64,000 nt of DNA from Nocardia bhagyanarayanae (GCF_006716565.1 NZ_VFPG01000001.1:62001-126000); one strand, 5' to 3'. Counted from the stretch's first letter, positions 37,246 to 46,900 are shown. Program-made: numbers and translations. The notes: generated by a model not told the origin, from the sequence alone.

Positions 37246-38360
37246 CAGTTCACCTCACGAGTGACGCAGGAGTCCGCGAGAACCTGATCCTCGAAGTCGG
37301 GGGCGACCTTGCCGTCGACGAGCATCAGTTCCAGCAGGGCCGCGATGTTCTTGGAGTACAGCTCGCTGGCGTGCTCCGGCATGGTGGCGGGCAGGTTCAG
37401 CGGCGAAGCGATGGTGACGCCGTGCTTGACAACGGTCTCACCCGGCTCGGTCAGCTCGCAGTTACCGCCGGTCTCACCGGCCAGGTCCACGATCACGCTG
37501 CCCGGCTTCATACCCTCCACCGCGGCGGCGGTCACCAGCCGCGGCGCGGGACGACCCGGCACCAACGCGGTGGTGATCACCACGTCGAAGCCCTTGATCG
37601 CGTCCTCGAGCGCCTGCTGCTGCTTGGCCTTCTCTTCCTCGGTCAGCTCACGCGCGTAGCCGCCCTCGCCCGCGGCATCGATGCCCAGGTCGAGCCACTG
37701 GGCACCGACCGAACGCACCTGATCGGCGACCTCGGGACGCACGTCGTAACCGGTGGTGCGGCCGCCGAGACGCTTGGCCGTCGCGAGAGCCTGAAGCCCC
37801 GCGACACCCACGCCGAGCACCAGCACGGTCGCGGGCTTCACCGTGCCCGCCGCGGTGGTCAGCATCGGGAAGAAGCGGGTCGACTCCGAAGCCGCGAGCA
37901 GTACCGCCTTGTATCCGGCGACATTCGCCTGCGAGGACAACGCGTCCATCACCTGCGCGCGCGAGATGCGCGGGATCGCTTCGACCGCGAAGGCCTGCAC
38001 ACCGGCCGACTTCAGCGCCGCGATCTGGTTCTCGGCATTGCGCGGGGCCAGGAATCCGATCAGCGTCTGCCCGTCGGACAGCTTGGCCACCTCGGCATCG
38101 CTGGGCGGGGCCACCTTCACGACCACCTCGGCCGACCACGGATCGCCGATGGTCGCACCGGCCTCCACGTAGGCCTCGTCGGGAATGAGCGCACCCAGTC
38201 CGGCGCCGGCTTCCACGACCACCTCGACGCCCTGCTTCAGCAGCGCCGGAATGATCTTGGGCACCAATGCGACACGCCGCTCGCCCGCGTTGGACTCGCG
38301 AACGACTCCGACACGCGCTCCGCGCGGCGACGAGTCGCCAACGTTTTGCGTTGTCTCCAC
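37245..38360 (-). CDS. pntAa: NAD(P) transhydrogenase alpha-1 (NAD-binding) subunit
   Basis: This 371-residue soluble domain I protein binds NAD(H). It has the N-terminal GVVRESNAGERRVALVP block, the LIGFLAPRNAENQ region and a dinucleotide motif in VLGVGVAGLQALATAKRLGG. A TTALVPGRPAPRLVTAAAVEGM block precedes the C-terminus. It is the first gene of the transhydrogenase operon. The ATG at 38360 begins a short polar leader (METTQNVGDSSPRGA) before the conserved start. A palindrome about 54 nt upstream may be a control site. Confidence 0.95.
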   Translation of the reverse strand: METTQNVGDSSPRGARVGVVRESNAGERRVALVPKIIPALLKQGVEVVVEAGAGLGALIPDEAYVEAGATIGDPWSAEVVVKVAPPSDAEVAKLSDGQTLIGFLAPRNAENQIAALKSAGVQAFAVEAIPRISRAQVMDALSSQANVAGYKAVLLAASESTRFFPMLTTAAGTVKPATVLVLGVGVAGLQALATAKRLGGRTTGYDVRPEVADQVRSVGAQWLDLGIDAAGEGGYARELTEEEKAKQQQALEDAIKGFDVVITTALVPGRPAPRLVTAAAVEGMKPGSVIVDLAGETGGNCELTEPGETVVKHGVTIASPLNLPATMPEHASELYSKNIAALLELMLVDGKVAPDFEDQVLADSCVTREVN

Positions 38361-38766
38361 TTGTCAGACTTCCTTCTCGTGCTGGCCGTTTGGCCACCGA
38401 CCGATGTCCGGACGAAGTTACCAACGAGTAAGTTCGCCAAAAATCCTCGCAACTGTACCCGGCTCGCCGTGAGCGTAGCTGAGATGCCCGTCACAGGACG
38501 TGGCCGGATTCCGCCCATATGCCGGATTCGCACCGCAGCCGCGCGGCGTGTCGTGGCCTCCGTTCTTCCTGCGCCGACGCGAAAAGCTCGACTTCGATGG
38601 TCGTCCGCGCAGGTGAGGGCCACAAGATCGAACCTCCAGGTCCCTTACTTACCCACACGTCAGCGAACTGGTCAGGCGCTCGAGACCGCGCCGGAGAGTG
38701 ACGGGGGTCATGTTCGGAGGGGGATTCGGGGTGTTCCGCGCCACTCGTACGCCGTATGGTCGCGGT
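38361..38766. other. 406-bp divergent region between pntAa and the HIT gene
   Basis: No gene is supported. The left part contains the pntAa leader and an inverted repeat (38414-38435). The middle has two GCCGGATTC copies about 20 bp apart (around 38503-38530). The right end has a TATGGT sequence directly before the HIT-gene GTG. Short open frames present here have no ribosome-binding site. Confidence 0.5.
38414..38435. promoter_or_regulatory. inverted repeat upstream of pntAa
   Basis: GAAGTTAC-N6-GTAAGTTC has 8-bp arms with one mismatch (38414-38421 and 38428-38435). It lies 54 nt upstream of the pntAa ATG in a relatively AT-rich patch, a typical place and geometry for a TetR-type operator. 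Confidence 0.4.
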
Positions 38767-39240
38767 GTGAACGACTGCGTCTTCTGCCGCATCGTGGCGG
38801 GCGAAGCTCCGGCTACCAAGGTCTACGAGGACGAACTGCTGTGCGCGTTCCTCGATATCCGCCCCATCGCGCGCGGCCACACGCTTGTCGTGCCGAAGCG
38901 GCACGCGGCGGAGCTGGAGGATCTCGACGCCGATCTCGGCGCGGAGCTCTTCCGCGCCGGGCACCGGATCGCGCTGGCCATGCGGCGCAGCAGTCTCCTC
39001 GCCGACGGCGCGAACCTGGTGATGAACGACGGCAAGGCGGCGTTCCAAACCGTCGCGCACGTCCACCTGCACGTCGTCCCGCGCAGGCACGGCGACAAGC
39101 TCAGCTTCGCCAAGGGCTTCTTGCTGCGCAGACCGAACGATCCGGAGGGCACCGCCGCCGCCATCCGGGCGGGCCTCGCGACGCCGGCCCGGCAGGACGA
39201 CGCCGAGGACGTCGGCACCGAGGAAGGAACGCAGGCATGA
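38767..39240 (+). CDS. HIT-family nucleotide hydrolase/transferase
   Basis: This 157-residue protein has the histidine triad AHVHLHVVP at about 97-105, with His100 the probable nucleophile. It has an N-terminal CVFCRIVAGEAPATKVYEDE, where a CxxC pair may bind zinc, and the HTLVVPKRHAAELEDL block. HIT proteins hydrolyse adenylated or phosphoramidate nucleotides. The GTG at 38767 is placed 6 nt after TATGGT and at the start of family similarity. It is the first gene of a tightly packed three-gene operon. Confidence 0.9.
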   Translation: MNDCVFCRIVAGEAPATKVYEDELLCAFLDIRPIARGHTLVVPKRHAAELEDLDADLGAELFRAGHRIALAMRRSSLLADGANLVMNDGKAAFQTVAHVHLHVVPRRHGDKLSFAKGFLLRRPNDPEGTAAAIRAGLATPARQDDAEDVGTEEGTQA

Positions 39241-40076
39241 TCGACCAGACGTTGGACCGCGCCGAGCTGACCGCGCTGCTGACCGAGCAGTGGGAAGCCA
39301 TCGCCGCGCTGGTCGCCGACCTGGACGAAAACCAGTGGCGCACACCGTCGAAGCTGCCCGGCTGGACCGTGTTCGACATCGTCGCCCACGTGGTCGGCAC
39401 CGAATCGTGGCTGCTCGGCGAGAAGCCGCCGCCGCACGATCCGATGCGCGAGAAGACCGACGTCCGTTCGCTGCCGTACGTCCGCAACGAGACCGCGGTG
39501 CTCAACGAGATCTGGGTCGACCGTCTGCGTCCGATGCCCGGCGCGCGTCTGCTCGAGCTCTTCCGCGAGGTGATGGACCGGCGGCACAAGGCGTTGGCCG
39601 AGATGGACGATGCCGCATGGACCACACCGACGGTCTCGCCGGTCGGCCAGGTCCCCTACGGCCGGTTCATGCGGGTGCGGCTGTTCGACTGCTGGATGCA
39701 CGAACTCGACATCGCCGACGCGCTGGACGTGCGGGTCGACGAGGGCGGTAGGCGCGGCGAGCTGGCGTTCGCCGAGTTCGCCGGATCGCTGCCGCGGGTC
39801 GTCGCCAAGCTCGGCAAGGCGCCCGCCGGATCGCGGATCACCTTCGCGCTGACCGGCGCGCTATCGCGCACCCTGCACATCGCGGTGGACGAGCGGGCCG
39901 CCTTCGTCGACTCGTTCGACGGTCCCGCCGATGTCGAGATCACCATGGACTCGGGACTTTTCGTGCGGCTGGGCGGTGGTCGGCGCAGTGCGGCCGAGCA
40001 TCTCGACGAGATCGCCATTGCGGGCAACGAAGAGCTGGGCGTCCGTTTGGTCCGCCACCTCGCGTTCACCCTCTGA
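39237..40076 (+). CDS. MDMPI-like (maleylpyruvate isomerase/DinB-fold) protein
   Basis: This 279-residue protein begins with a helical bundle of the DinB/MDMPI type: LLTEQWEAIAALVADLDENQW, then PGWTVFDIVAHVVGTESWLLGE. A histidine expected to bind metal or mycothiol is in the IVAHVVG helix, and a second is in CWMHELDIADAL. The C-terminal alpha/beta region resembles the sterol-carrier-like MDMPI C domain. Such proteins are often mycothiol-dependent. The ATG overlaps the HIT stop codon (ATGA). The substrate is unknown. Confidence 0.8.
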   Translation: MIDQTLDRAELTALLTEQWEAIAALVADLDENQWRTPSKLPGWTVFDIVAHVVGTESWLLGEKPPPHDPMREKTDVRSLPYVRNETAVLNEIWVDRLRPMPGARLLELFREVMDRRHKALAEMDDAAWTTPTVSPVGQVPYGRFMRVRLFDCWMHELDIADALDVRVDEGGRRGELAFAEFAGSLPRVVAKLGKAPAGSRITFALTGALSRTLHIAVDERAAFVDSFDGPADVEITMDSGLFVRLGGGRRSAAEHLDEIAIAGNEELGVRLVRHLAFTL

Positions 40077-40080
40077 GCCG

Positions 40081-40719
40081 GTGCGACTCTTCCTCGCCAG
40101 CTACCGATTCGGCAAGCATCACGAGCGGCTCGCCGCGCTGGTCGGTGCGCCGGGACGGGTCGCCGTGATTCCCAATGCGTGCGACGCCTGGCCGGACATG
40201 TGGGCGTCGGCGGTGACCAGCGATCTGGTGCCGTTGCGCAAGCTCGGGTACACGCCGGAGGTGCTGGATCTGCGCGATTACGTCGGGCTCGCAAAGGAAT
40301 TGGAGCATCGGCTCGCCGAGTTCCCGTTGATCTGGGTACGTGGCGGCAACACCTTCGTGCTGCGTGCCCAATTCGCCCGCAGCGGAGCGGATCTCGCACT
40401 CGCGCGGTTGCTCGAGGCCGACGCGCTCGTCTACGCGGGGTACAGCGCGGGCGCTTGCCTGCTGACGCCGGACCTGCACGGACTGGAGTCGGTGGACGAT
40501 CCCGCCGAGGTGGAACCGACGTGCGGAGTCGAACCGCGTTGGGACGGGCTCGGTTTGGTCGACCGCCGGATCGTTCCGCACATCGACTCCCCCACCGACC
40601 CGGAGGGGTTCGGCAACCGGCTCGCGGACGAGTACCGCGCTGCCGGGGTCGCGCACTGGGCGCTCACCGACGACGAGGTGGTCGTTGTCGACGGCGACCG
40701 ACTGGAAGTTCTGCGTTGA
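40081..40719 (+). CDS. peptidase S51 family (dipeptidase E-like)
   Basis: This 212-residue protein has the S51 signature with nucleophile Ser122 in YAGYSAGACLL, a VRGGNTFVLRAQFA block and IVPHIDSP near the C-terminus. Family members cleave Asp-X dipeptides or cyanophycin fragments. The GTG at 40081 is 4 nt past the previous stop codon, so it is the third gene of the operon. It converges with a GtrA-family gene. Confidence 0.85.
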   Translation: MRLFLASYRFGKHHERLAALVGAPGRVAVIPNACDAWPDMWASAVTSDLVPLRKLGYTPEVLDLRDYVGLAKELEHRLAEFPLIWVRGGNTFVLRAQFARSGADLALARLLEADALVYAGYSAGACLLTPDLHGLESVDDPAEVEPTCGVEPRWDGLGLVDRRIVPHIDSPTDPEGFGNRLADEYRAAGVAHWALTDDEVVVVDGDRLEVLR

Positions 40720-40791
40720 TATTGGCGCTTCCGTTGTCCGAGAAGGACATCGACGCGCCGCCGATGGCCCGCTGATGTCGGGTCCACCAGG

Positions 40792-41280
40792 TCAGACCGC
40801 GTCGCCGGCGCGCTTGCGGAAGACGATCCAGCGCATGGCGCTGTACATATAAAGGGCTTCGCAGGCGCCCGCGAGCAGCCGGGCCAGGTGGTATTCGAGG
40901 CCGAGCGCGGTGAGTCCGCCGCCGACGCCGAGGATGAAGGCCAGGTAGTTGATCACGACGACCACGACGTACACCGCGGCCTGCCTGCCGACGGGCGCGT
41001 GCGAGTGGAAGTTGAAGGTGCGGTTGAGAACGAAGGCGAGTCCGAACGCGCAGATGTAGCCCAGCGTGATCGAGACCGGCACCGGCCAGTTCCACCAGCC
41101 GTGAAAGATGGTGAGCAGCACCAGGTCGACGCCGAAGGTGAAGCTGTTGATCAGCGCGAAGCCGAGGAAGGTCGGCGGGACGATCCGGTCCAATCCCAAG
41201 GGCAGCCGCGCGACGACGAGCTCACACCAGCGGGTGAACCGGTCGGCGAGGGAGTCGGCGGCGACGGCCAGATCGGACAC
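40792..41280 (-). CDS. GtrA-family membrane protein
   Basis: The GTG at 41280 gives 162 residues with four membrane helices: FLGFALINSFTFGVDLVLL, VPVSITLGYICAFGLAFVLN, AVYVVVVVINYLAFILGVG and a C-terminal one. The motif FVLNRTFNF is the GtrA hallmark. GtrA proteins are thought to flip or assist lipid-linked sugars for cell-wall polysaccharides. An upstream ATG (41328) adds a non-family cysteine-containing leader. A second GtrA gene occurs at the right end of the window. Confidence 0.85.
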   Translation of the reverse strand: MSDLAVAADSLADRFTRWCELVVARLPLGLDRIVPPTFLGFALINSFTFGVDLVLLTIFHGWWNWPVPVSITLGYICAFGLAFVLNRTFNFHSHAPVGRQAAVYVVVVVINYLAFILGVGGGLTALGLEYHLARLLAGACEALYMYSAMRWIVFRKRAGDAV

Positions 41281-41349
41281 GCGGCCAGCATGGCAGCGGC
41301 AGGTGACCGTCAGGTGAGCTGTTGGCAAACGTCCGCCGAGGCGCCCTGC

Positions 41350-41661
41350 TCAGCCGATCTGGCCCAAGGGTTCCGGGCGGTCCAGGCTCGACCAGGCCAT
41401 CAGCCAGCGGCGGCGGGTGACGTCGTCGGCGTCGGCGAGGAGTGCGTCCAAGAGAAGCATGGGGTCGCGGCGCCATTGGTCGGCGACCGTCGTCAAGGCT
41501 TCCTTATCGAAGAGGCCCGAGCGGTCGAGTGCGCTGAGCCAGGTACCGAACTCGCCCGCGTGGATGCTGCGCAGCGCCTCCAGATCGACGGCGCCGTCGG
41601 CGAACTCGTCGGCGAACAGCGCGCCGATGAGCTCGCGGTAGTCCGGTGATTCGACCCGCAT
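41350..41661 (-). CDS. hypothetical protein (103 aa)
   Basis: This small soluble, helix-rich protein contains YRELIGALFADEFADGAVDLEAL, SALDRSGLFDKEAL and WRRDPMLLLDALLAD, with no signal peptide or membrane helix. I do not recognise the family. It lies upstream of the GtrA gene on the same strand (69-nt gap), so the two may share a transcript. Codon bias agrees with the neighbours. Confidence 0.6.
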   Translation of the reverse strand: MRVESPDYRELIGALFADEFADGAVDLEALRSIHAGEFGTWLSALDRSGLFDKEALTTVADQWRRDPMLLLDALLADADDVTRRRWLMAWSSLDRPEPLGQIG

Positions 41662-41887
41662 GCCGTCAACCCTCCGAATATGTGGCAGGTCCCCGGAATG
41701 GTCGAACGATCCGTCGGCCGGGCGCGTCCACCGTCACGACGACGGGCCGATCCACGCACGGCGAGCCCCTGCACCCGGCATTCTTGCCCGGCCCGCCCGG
41801 AATTACCAGCCCGGAAAAATCGGCCGCCCGCGGCGCTCACCCGCTTTCGACCGATTCCACGCCCGCACCGCACTACTGTGAACAACC

Positions 41888-43246
41888 GTGGACCTGCATG
41901 AACTCGTCGCCGCACTGCCCGAGGGCGCGGTGCTCACCGACCCCGATTTGCTGATCGGCTACCGGCAGGACTGGGCGCGCGATCCCGGTGCCGGGACGCC
42001 CGCGGCGGTCGTCCGCGCCACCTGCACCGCGGATGTCGCGGCGACACTGCGGTGGGCGCACGAGCACCGAGTGCCGGTGGTTCCCCGCGGCGCGGGATCC
42101 GGGCTCTCGGGCGGCGCCACGGCGGTGGACGGCGGGATCGTGCTGAGCACCGAGCGGATGCGGGCGATCACCGTCGACCCGGTCACCCGGACCGCGATCG
42201 TGCAGCCCGGTCTGCTGAACGCGGAGGTCAAGCGGACGGTCGCCGAGCACGGACTGTGGTATCCGCCGGATCCCTCGTCGTTCGAGATCTGCTCGATCGG
42301 TGGCAACGCGGCGACCAACGCGGGCGGGCTGTGCTGCGTGAAGTACGGGGTCACCACCGACTACGTGCTCGGCATGGAAGTGGTGCTCGCCGACGGAACC
42401 CCGGTGCGGCTGGGCGGGCCGCGCCTGAAGGATTCCGCCGGGCTCTCGCTGACCAAGCTGTTCGTCGGCAGCGAGGGCACACTCGGCGTGATCACCGAAC
42501 TGACCCTGCGACTGCTGCCCGCGCAGCCGGTGCAGAGCACCGTGGTCGCCAGCTTCGCCTCGCTCACCGCCGCCACCGCGGCCATCCTCGGCATCACCGG
42601 CACGCTGCGGCCTTCCATGCTCGAGTTCATGGATTCCATCGCGATCAACGCCGTCGAGGACGAGATGCGGATGGGTCTGGACCGCTCCGCCGCCGCGCTG
42701 CTGGTCGCGCGGTCCGACGCGCCGGGGGAATTCGCCGCGCGCGAGGCCGAGATCATGGTCGAGGCCTGTGAAAAGGCCGGGGCCACCGAGGTTTTCCACA
42801 CCGAGGACCCCGAGGAGGGCGAGGCGTTCACCGCGGCGCGGCGTTTCGCGATCCCCGCCGTGGAACGGCTCGGGCCGCTGCTGCTCGAGGACGTCGGGGT
42901 GCCGCTGCCGCGCCTCGGCGATCTGGTCACCGGCATCGCCGCCATCGCCGAACGCAACGACGTGACCGTCTCGGTGATCGCGCACGCGGGCGACGGCAAC
43001 ACCCACCCGCTGATCGTGCACGACCCCGCCGACGCCGGCAACACCGCCCGCGCGCACCGCGCCTTCGGCGAGATCATGGACCTGGCCATCACCCTCGGCG
43101 GCACCATCACCGGGGAACACGGCGTCGGCAGGCTCAAGAAGGACTGGCTGCCCGACCAACTCGGCCCCGACGTGATGGCGTTGACCCGGCGCATCAAGGA
43201 CGCGCTCGACCCGCACGGCATCCTCAACCCGGGCGCGATCCTCTGA
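41888..43246 (+). CDS. FAD-linked oxidase, glycolate/D-lactate oxidase GlcD type
   Basis: This 452-residue protein has an N-terminal PCMH/VAO-type FAD domain with VPVVPRGAGSGLSGGA and the GGNAATNAGGLCCVKYGVTTDYVLGMEVVL block. The C-terminal domain has VSVIAHAGDGNTHPL and ITGEHGVGRLKK. These are the marks of GlcD-type 2-hydroxyacid oxidases/dehydrogenases. No GlcE/GlcF partner is adjacent, so it may work alone like D-lactate dehydrogenase. The GTG lies 8 nt after TACTGT, suggesting a leaderless mRNA. Confidence 0.9.
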   Translation: MDLHELVAALPEGAVLTDPDLLIGYRQDWARDPGAGTPAAVVRATCTADVAATLRWAHEHRVPVVPRGAGSGLSGGATAVDGGIVLSTERMRAITVDPVTRTAIVQPGLLNAEVKRTVAEHGLWYPPDPSSFEICSIGGNAATNAGGLCCVKYGVTTDYVLGMEVVLADGTPVRLGGPRLKDSAGLSLTKLFVGSEGTLGVITELTLRLLPAQPVQSTVVASFASLTAATAAILGITGTLRPSMLEFMDSIAINAVEDEMRMGLDRSAAALLVARSDAPGEFAAREAEIMVEACEKAGATEVFHTEDPEEGEAFTAARRFAIPAVERLGPLLLEDVGVPLPRLGDLVTGIAAIAERNDVTVSVIAHAGDGNTHPLIVHDPADAGNTARAHRAFGEIMDLAITLGGTITGEHGVGRLKKDWLPDQLGPDVMALTRRIKDALDPHGILNPGAIL

Positions 43247-43331
43247 CCTCGAGCCACGCGGCGAGCGGCTTATACACTCGGCACACCCGACCAGCCGGAA
43301 CATTCCCGGGCACGAAGGAGTTGGCACCACC

Positions 43332-43616
43332 ATGACCACCAGGCTCGAGCACAACGCCGCCGACACCCGATTCGAGATCTACGTCGACGACACCCTGGCC
43401 GGGTACGCCGACTACGCCGAGCGCGAGGACACCAAGGTCCGCGACTTCCACCACACCATGACCTTCCCGGAGTTCCGCGGGCAGGGCATCGCGGCCAAGG
43501 TGGTCGAGTACGCGCTGCAGGACTCCAGGGACGCGGGCTTCTCCGTGGTGCCGACCTGCTGGTACGTCGAGAAGTACATCGCCGACCACCGGGAGTACGC
43601 GGACCTGGTCGCCTGA
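43332..43616 (+). CDS. small GNAT-like acetyltransferase (YjdJ/COG2388 type)
   Basis: This 94-residue mini-GNAT contains the acetyl-CoA loop FPEFRGQGIAAKVVEYAL and the C-terminal VVPTCWYVEKYIADH with a conserved Cys-Trp-Tyr. These proteins form the core GNAT fold only; their acceptors are unknown. The ATG has GAAGGAG upstream. A TATACA -10-like sequence lies in the 85-nt gap after the GlcD gene, so it probably has its own promoter. Confidence 0.85.
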   Translation: MTTRLEHNAADTRFEIYVDDTLAGYADYAEREDTKVRDFHHTMTFPEFRGQGIAAKVVEYALQDSRDAGFSVVPTCWYVEKYIADHREYADLVA

Positions 43617-43620
43617 GCGC

Positions 43621-43950
43621 CCTCCGCCTCCCATGAGGCCATCCGTGAGCTGAGGGCGGACTTTCTCCGACTGCGTCGTTCTGGCGCACCTCCGCCTCCG
43701 CACCCGCCGCGCTCGGCTGACGGCGCACTTCGCTCGGCCGCGCGATCAAGCCTCTCCGCCTCCACTCCAGGCGTGCGCGGGCTGCGGGCGGACGTCGCCC
43801 GGCTGGGCTCATCAGGTGCATCTCCGCCTTCCCTCCGGCCGAGCGCGGACTGTCGACGGAGATCCCGGCCGGGCGCCACCCCGGCGCACCCGCCTCCACC
43901 TCGGCCATGCGCGGGCTGCCAGCGGACTTCGCACGGCCGCGCCCATCAAG
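43621..43950. repeat. array of five degenerate units of about 66 bp
   Basis: Units begin with CTCCGCCTCC or a close variant at about 43622, 43690, 43754, 43820 and 43888 (spacing 64-68). They continue with variants of GCGCGGGCTGCGGGCGGAC and CGGCCGCGCCATCAAGC-like sequence. Similarity between units is partial. The same unit, in inverse orientation, occurs at 15796-15905. It lies between the ends of the convergent GNAT and NRPS genes and fills most of a 381-nt gap that has no gene. Confidence 0.65.
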
Positions 43951-43982
43951 CCGTGCGCGGTTCATTGATCGACCGCGCACGG
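43951..43982. terminator. hairpin downstream of the NRPS gene
   Basis: CCGTGCGCGGT (43951-43961) pairs perfectly with ACCGCGCACGG (43972-43982) around a 10-nt loop, 15 nt past the NRPS stop codon. It also lies at the end of the repeat array and could act for both convergent genes. Confidence 0.65.
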
Positions 43983-43997
43983 CGGTTTCGATGGAGG

Positions 43998-46900
43998 TCA
44001 GCCGTGCTCGCGCAGGTACTCGGCCAGGATCGGGCCGATCACCGCGAGGGCTTCGGGCCTGGTCAGGTGGTTGTGTTCGTGACCGGTCTGGTGGTCGACG
44101 ATCGCGCCGCTGACGTAAGGCCGCCAGGTGTCCACGTTCGGTGCGTAGCCGGGCCTGCCGCTGGTGCTGCTGAAGAACAGCAGATCGCCATCGAACACGC
44201 CGGGCCGGTACGCGGCCGCCTGCCGGACCAACTGCTGGTAGTCGAGGTACAGGCGTTCCAAGGCCGCGGCGTCCAGCGCGCCGAAGGCACCACCGGCCAG
44301 CGCGCCCAAGACACCATCGGCAACGCCGCCCAAGGCGCCCTCGGCACCCACGCCCAGGGCGCCACCGGCCGGCTCGACCGGTGCACCACCGGCCGACTCA
44401 CTCGAGTCACCATCGGCCGACCCGCCCGAGCCACGATCTGCCACCGCGCCCAAGGCACCAGCCCCTGCGCCCAAGGCACCACCAGCCCCCGCACCCGAGG
44501 CACCACCCGCCGACTCACCCGAGTCACCACAGGCCGGCTCGTCCGAGGCACCACCCGCCTCTGTACCCCTGGCACCGCCCGCCGCCGCGCCCGCGGCACC
44601 AGCAGCCTGCGTACCCGAGGCACCACCAGCCGACTCACTCGAGTCACCATCGGCCGACTCGCCCGAGGCACCACCCGCCTCCGGACCCCTGGCACCGCCC
44701 GCCGCCGCGCCCAAGGCACCAGCAGCCGACTCACTCGAGTCACCATCGGCCGACTCACCCGAATCACCATCAGCTACCGCGCCCAAGGCACCACTCGACT
44801 CGCGCGAGGCGCCATCGGTCGGCTCTCGCGAGCCACCATCGGTCGACTCGCCCGGCCCACCATCAGCCATGGCGCCCAAGGCACCACCCGACTCGCGCGA
44901 GGCGCCATCGGTCGACTCTCGCGAGCCACCATCGGTCGACTCGCCCGAGCCACCATCAGCCGCCGCGCCCAACGCACCACCCGCCCTCGCACCCGAGGCA
45001 CCGCCCGCCTCCGTACCCGAGGCACCACCGGCCGACTCACCCGAGTCACGATCTGCCACCGCGCCCAAGGCATCGGCAACGTCGCCCACGCCCCTGGCGC
45101 GCAGGAGTTCGGCGGCGCGCTCGGCCAGCGGCTGGTCTCCGGTGAGCAGGTTCGGGTCGATGCCGCCGAACTCGGCGAGCAGGACCTCCGGCGGCGGCAT
45201 CTCCGTCGCGCTCTCGGGTTCGACGTCGGCGCGGCCGTCGATGATGACGAGCGCCGACACGGTCGCCCCGCGTCGCTGGAGTTCCACGGCGACCGCGTGG
45301 GCCAGCGGTCCGCCCGCCGAATAGCCGAGCACGCGGTAGGGACCGTCCGGCTGGGCGGCCTGAATCTCGTCGGCGTAGCGCACCGCGCGTTCGATCAACG
45401 GCCTGTCCGGCTGGATGGCGGCGACGCCCGGTGATTGCAGCCCGTACACCGGATGGCCGGGATACAGATGACGCACCAAACCCGCGTAGCCCCAGGCCAA
45501 TCCGATCGCCGGATGCACGCAGAACAGCGCGGGTCCGCTGCCCGACGGACGCAACGGCAGCAGCGGCCGCAGCGCGGGATCGGTACTGTCGGTTCCCGCC
45601 TCCGGCTGCTGCACGATGCGCTGGGCCAGCGCTCCCGGCGTGGGATCGCCGAACATCCACTGCACCGGCATGGCGTAGTCGAGCCGTTCGCGCAGTTCGT
45701 CGACCAGGCGGATCGCGACCATGGAGGTGCCGCCGAGCTCGAAGAAGTTGTCGTCCAACCCGACTCGTTCCGCGCCGAGCACCTTCTCGAAGGCGCTCAC
45801 CACCACATGCTCGGTCCGGGTGACCGGTGGCCGGTAGGGCAGATCGGTGCGCCGCTGGGCCAGGCTCGGCGGTGGATCGTAGACGACCGTGCCGGGCGGC
45901 GCGGTGACATCGATATCGCCGAGAACCAGCTCCGGGTTGGTGGTGAGGGCGTCGAGCAACTCGACGTACCGATCCGTGAGGGTCCGCGCGGTGGACGGTT
46001 CGAACAGGTCGAGGGCGAAAGTGAGACTGCCGTCGATGCCGGCAGGCGCTCCTTCTTCGTCGAACTGTTCGTCGAGCATCCATTCCAGATCGAATTTCGC
46101 ACCGACCGCGGGCATCTCGATCGCGCGGACCCCGAGCTCGGGCACCACGCCGGGGTTGAACTCGAAGTTCTGGAAGGTCAGCAGCACCTGGAACAGCGGA
46201 TGGTGGGAGGTGGAGCGAGCGGGCGCGACCACCTCGACCAACCGCTCGAACGGCATATCGGCATTGCCGAACGCGTCCAGATCGCTGTCTTTCGTCGCGG
46301 CCAAGAGCTGTTCGAAGGTGTCCTCGGGACGCACCTGGCTGCGCAACACCAGGGTGTTGACGAACATGCCGACCAGCTCGTCGAGTTCTCCGTCACCGCG
46401 CCCGGCGATGACCGTGCCGATCGCGACATCCTGCTGCCCGGAGATGCGGCCGAGCAGCACGGCGAGGGCCGCGTGCGCCACCATGAAGATACTCACGCCG
46501 TGCCACCGGGCTATCTGCCGAATGCGTTGCTGCGCTGCGACATCGATGCGGAACTCGATCATGCCCGCGCGATGGGTGGACATGGTCGGCCGCGGATGGT
46601 CGCTCGGCAGCGACGTCACGTCGGGCAGTCCGTCCAGTGCGCCACGCCAGTACTCCAGCTGCCGGTGCGCCAGACTGTCCGGATCGTCGTCGGCGCCGAG
46701 CAGCTCGTGCTGCCACAGGGCGTAGTCGGCGTATTGCAGTGGCAGCGGCTGCCATTGCGGGGCGTCGCCCGCGCTGCGAGCCGAGTAGGCCACCAGCACG
46801 TCGCGGGCCAAAGGCGCCAGCGACGAGCCGTCGGCGGCGATGTGGTGCATGAGCACCACCAGGACAGAGCGCCGCCGTTCGATCCGGAGCAGCTGCACGC

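Noticed and set aside
43621..43950. 66-bp repeats as CRISPR or as a small coding gene
   Set aside because: Unit-to-unit identity is too low and there is no sharp repeat/spacer alternation. The frames lack ribosome-binding sites and end within the array.
44275..45075. Tandem repeats as a possible CRISPR array
   Set aside because: The 24-nt units are contiguous and degenerate, with no unique spacers of constant length, and they are in frame within a large gene. No cas genes are present.
43773..45434. Long plus-strand open frame (over 500 codons) opposite the NRPS thioesterase
   Set aside because: It exists because the 24-nt repeat contains no stop codon in several frames. It has no family motif or ribosome-binding site and is antisense to a clearly coding TE domain.
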